From Zantedeschia hybrid cultivar (Eukaryota > Streptophyta > Magnoliopsida > Alismatales > Araceae): a stretch of 64,000 nucleotides of DNA. The translations under genes were made by a program, and so were the position numbers. The notes under the pieces are model-generated. The model saw only the letters and a list, made by a program, of their open reading frames with translations. It was not told the origin of the DNA and ran no database searches. The DNA lies in contig JARZZO010000002.1 of NCBI GenBank assembly GCA_030544215.1, forward strand, positions 73,973,150 through 74,037,149, in the 5' to 3' direction. Of the stretch, positions 60,801 through 64,000 are shown in pieces (position 1 is the first letter of the stretch; each line of letters starts with the position of its first letter).

Positions 60801-62157
60801 TAAGAGCTGAGGGATTCAGAAACAAACCTGGCATCAATGGCTATATCTTAAAGATATCTAAATAGAAATTTTCTATCCCTAGGTTTCCTAAACTTTATAA
60901 TTGAGCTAGTCCTAACTTCACTAGACTCAAGAATCACGAGATATAGGAGAAAATACAGTTGAAATCCCCTCATAAGAGGGGGAGAGTAGATCAATCAAGG
61001 AATCATGACCAGGTGGCCCGCATAGCGGTGCACGTTCAAATGAGAAATATGAGCTTTCCCCAAGAAAGATTTGAGACCTAGTTGAGAGAAGGATGTTTTT
61101 TTTTGGAATCCTCAAGTATAAAGCAATGATGAATGTGCGACGGAGAAGAATATGACACTAAAGCCACAGGATTTGCGGGATCATACAGAAGGAGGTCCCA
61201 GATCTTATGATATAGGATTTTTGAGTCAAGAGGAACCTGAACATTAAGAAGTGATTGGGTGATAGTGACCAATATCAGAGCGGCCCTAGGGAGATCCTTC
61301 GTCAACAGGAGAGTCCAATGTAGTATCAACAACAAGGTGCATAAAAGAGTGTAAAGGGTGAAAACATGGGTTGGATAAGTGTCTTGCCAGAGTTTTCCGT
61401 GGTAAAACCTTTTTGGTAAGACTCATCAGGTTCCCCTTCATCAGCTTCATTGGGCAACAGTATCAAATATAGTCATAGGCTTCTCGATCAGATCTTGAGC
61501 AAGCAACGGTGCTTCAATTTTAGTGGGCATAAAAAATAAGCAGTTCAATACAATGTATAGATCCCACATGTTAAACCATCTGTACCATTCACATTCCAAG
61601 TCTTTCATCTCTATCCTTTTCAGAAGTTTTAGAGTCTCCAGGGATTGATAGTACGCAAGAGTGTAACATGACAGGTCAGATGTCGCCTATGAATATTATG
61701 CAGATTCAAATACTTTAATTAGTTTCTTTCTTAAAAAATAAAAAAATATTTTTAATTCAAAGTTGCACTAAAGAGGACAAAGTCTTTCTTCTTAGAAGCC
61801 GGTGAAAACGCATCCTCTCAAGCATACGTGTAAGAGCCAAATGACAAAACTCCAATTCTAAACTGAGGGAAGCCGAGTCACATGACTCCCAACGTTAATT
61901 TAAACAAATGGGCCCAATTAGTGTTAAGCAGAAAAGATAACGGTTTAAGACAAGATTTGACAACAAAATTTGTCCCAGCTGTACCCCCATAACGCGCTTC
62001 CTCTTTTGTTTATTGCACCACGGGATCCCATTTCTTAACTACTTTTCATTTAAGCATATATTCCGTATTTTAAAACCAGGAACTCAAGATTAAAACGGAA
62101 TCACTAATTCTTGTTTTTCCATTGACCTAGACAATATGTCCAACTCTTGAATTAATC

Positions 62158-62204
<47 letters not shown>

Positions 62205-63270
62205 ATGGTCATCTGGTTGAACAGTACGTTTTAACTCCACTTTCATATTGAAAAAGAAAAAAATCACTATAAGATTTTAAATATTGAATTTTCTTCTTAA
62301 AATAATTTTCACCTTTGGAGTTTAAATTTCGCCATTGAATCGTATCCGAATTTGTTAGTGATGAATACTATAACTCCATGAGATGGGAACAATCCTAAGG
62401 ACGTTATAACTAATTTCTTATTTTTTGATTATTTTTTTATAATTTTTTAAAATCAAGATTTGTATGTACCTGATAGACGACTAAGATTGAGTTTTAAGAT
62501 CGAAGTACGAGCATATAGTGAAAAAAAACTGCAGGTGATAGAAACAATCCTAAAGAGAGTTATTAAATATTTAAAATTTTATGATGAATTTTATTGTATT
62601 CTTTAATATGAAAAAAAAGGTCGAAAATGATGTGTGCAACCTGGTTGCATATCATGTGTATATAAATATATTAAAAAAATAAGAATAATACTTGCTGCAA
62701 TGCTCTTACATGATTTTTTTTTTTTTTAAGTCAGTGCCGAGGTACCCTAATCGTCAGTGCAGTGCAAAGTGCAATGTCTCGTCAGACGAACCAAAAAAAA
62801 ATTGAAAAATCAAAAATCAAGTTTTGATGGGACATTACATTGTAGGAATGATTACGGCACTTCCGGCCCACTTAAAAAATAATTTTTTTTTACTTATCCA
62901 CCGCAAATGCCCCAGTTGCAGTTGGGGTTTGGGGGATTGCGGCAATATTACTCTTTTAATAATCAACAAAACACATAGACCAATTTATATAATTATATTT
63001 CTTAATATATCTGGTGATCTGGTTGGATTGGGTGATCCGCCAAGAACCTCGATGGTTAGATCTCGATCTGACAATCCTCTTGCTCGATACAAGTCTTAAA
63101 ACAGTGATTCGAGTAAAGATTAGGTTTTTGGACTTAATTGATGACTGACTCGTGAAGAATGCTGAGTCAAAATTACCCAACAAAAAACTTAAACCAGTCC
63201 AAATCAGCCGTGATTCTAAGGATCTAACCGTGGTGGACCAAGGTTTGCCAAATCTATTCACAAAACAGTC
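60801..63270. other. Intergenic region; possible retrotransposon remnant
   Basis: 60801-61400 may hold further decayed Ty3 sequence on the minus strand, but no domain could be named. A perfect (AT)21 run lies at 62161-62202. A motif 'aacaatcctaa' with related flanks recurs at about 62388 and 62546. No gene is supported. Confidence 0.4.
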
Positions 63271-63277
63271 TATAAAT
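63271..63277 (+). promoter_or_regulatory. TATA box of the HyPRP gene
   Basis: TATAAAT lies 109 bp upstream of the ATG at 63386, a typical promoter position with a leader of about 75-80 nt. Confidence 0.7.
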
Positions 63278-63385
63278 ACGCAGGCCCTGCAGCTAACACC
63301 CCTCATTACAAACCCCTCATCAACAGTAGTGCTAGCTAGTAGAGCAGAAGTTGGTGTGTGTCGCCTGTGTTATTCCAGTGATTCC

Positions 63386-63796
63386 ATGGCTTCCAAAGCC
63401 CCAGCATCAGCAGCCCTGCTCCTCTGCCTTCACCTTCTCTTCTTCGCGCTCGTCAGTGGCTGCGGCACCTGTCCGCCCAAACCCAGGCCCCCAAAGCCCA
63501 GCCCCAGCCCCACCCCCGTCACCCCTTCCTCCAAGGGCAAGTGCCCCATGGACACACTCAAGCTCGGCGTCTGCGCCAACGTGCTCCGCGGCCTGATCAC
63601 CATCGGCATCGGCAAGCCGCCCAAGACGCCTTGCTGCCCTCTTCTCCAGGGCCTCGTCGACCTGGAGGCCGCCCTGTGCCTGTGCACCGCCATCAAGGCC
63701 AACATCTTGGGCATCGTACTTAACATCCCCCTCTCGCTCAGCATGCTGCTTAACTATTGCGGCAAGAACGTGCCCGAGGGTTTCCAGTGCCCTTAA
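63386..63796 (+). CDS. Hybrid proline-rich protein, 8-cysteine motif (DC2.15/14-kDa type)
   Basis: Single-exon, 136-aa secreted protein. Residues 1-25 are a signal peptide (MASKAPASAALLLCLHLLFF), 30-48 a short proline-rich segment (PPKPRPPKPSPSPTPVTP), and 53-135 an eight-cysteine domain with C53, C63, C83-C84, C98-x-C100, C125 and C135, the C...C...CC...CXC...C...C pattern of the lipid-transfer/HyPRP superfamily. Family members are cell-wall or plastid-envelope-associated proteins linked to development, cold or defence, but the exact role here is unknown. The ATG at 63386 is preferred over the in-frame upstream ATG at 63152 because it starts the signal peptide and lies after the TATA box at 63271. 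The proline-rich part is short for the family. The 3' region to 64000 is presumably untranslated. Confidence 0.93.
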   Translation: MASKAPASAALLLCLHLLFFALVSGCGTCPPKPRPPKPSPSPTPVTPSSKGKCPMDTLKLGVCANVLRGLITIGIGKPPKTPCCPLLQGLVDLEAALCLCTAIKANILGIVLNIPLSLSMLLNYCGKNVPEGFQCP

Positions 63797-64000
63797 AGTA
63801 AGAGGTAACCCCTTGAGGCGTCTATATATCTTGCATGCGTCTACGTCGTCTTTGGCTGTGTGTCTTCATGTAGTGGGGTTTCCAGGGGTCTTCCTCCTGA
63901 TACAGTGCCTGTCGTACGTAAGCTGTTTGTGGGATACTTGATGTTTTTCCCAGCTGGTGAGTTGGAGGGTCTTAATTAGTGAATTAATAATGGCCAGCCT

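Overview
The window is nuclear DNA from a flowering plant, very probably a monocot. The genes contain GT-AG introns, and their coding exons are GC-rich islands (NPF6-type nitrate transporter, FMO, HyPRP) in AT-rich, transposon-filled DNA. The transporter closely resembles the rice NRT1.1A type, including a Tyr where Arabidopsis NRT1.1 has His356. I cannot name the species.

Genes in order: (1) terminal exon of a VAP27-like ER membrane protein (1120-1236, +); (2) a single-exon, probably tail-anchored protein of unknown function (1706-2329, -); (3) a complete five-exon NPF6.3/NRT1.1-type transporter (10351-14966, -) with a TATA box at 15054-15060; (4) a seven-exon flavin monooxygenase of the plant FMO GS-OX-like type spread over 13 kb (41476-54456, -), with repeat-filled introns; (5) a hybrid proline-rich/8-cysteine protein (63386-63796, +). 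All splice junctions given were read by eye as GT-AG with consistent phase. The genes show no operon-like or pathway link.

Most of the rest is mobile DNA, and several insertions can be placed to the base by target-site duplications (TSDs). These include: a hAT-like element with an internal GC-rich ORF (17326-18513, TSD GATTGGGA); a hAT-like MITE family with TAGTGGCGG/CAGTGGCGG ends in six copies (perfect TSDs GTCCAATT and GTGGCCCT on two); further hAT-like elements at 33477-34299, 48132-48338 and 52095-52703; a Helitron-like element (21057-22281); a TAA-flanked Tourist-like MITE (9530-9978); a 5'-truncated L1-type LINE with a 15-bp TSD in FMO intron 5 (42182-46424); a decayed Ty3/gypsy pol region (about 55980-60800, -) split by a solo LTR (59222-60527, TSD GAGGC); a long minus-strand LTR (18924-21020); and a pair of related LTRs (30759-31647 and 36282-37280) bounding a decayed non-autonomous element.

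The least explained structure is a recurring palindromic module: GCGTC-type and GACGC-type arms separated by exactly 10 variable bases, at least nine times in the 2.1-kb LTR and three times in the unrelated-looking solo LTR. A 306-bp foldback built of roughly 20-bp repeats and a cluster of inverted TTTGTCA motifs in FMO intron 2 are also unexplained.
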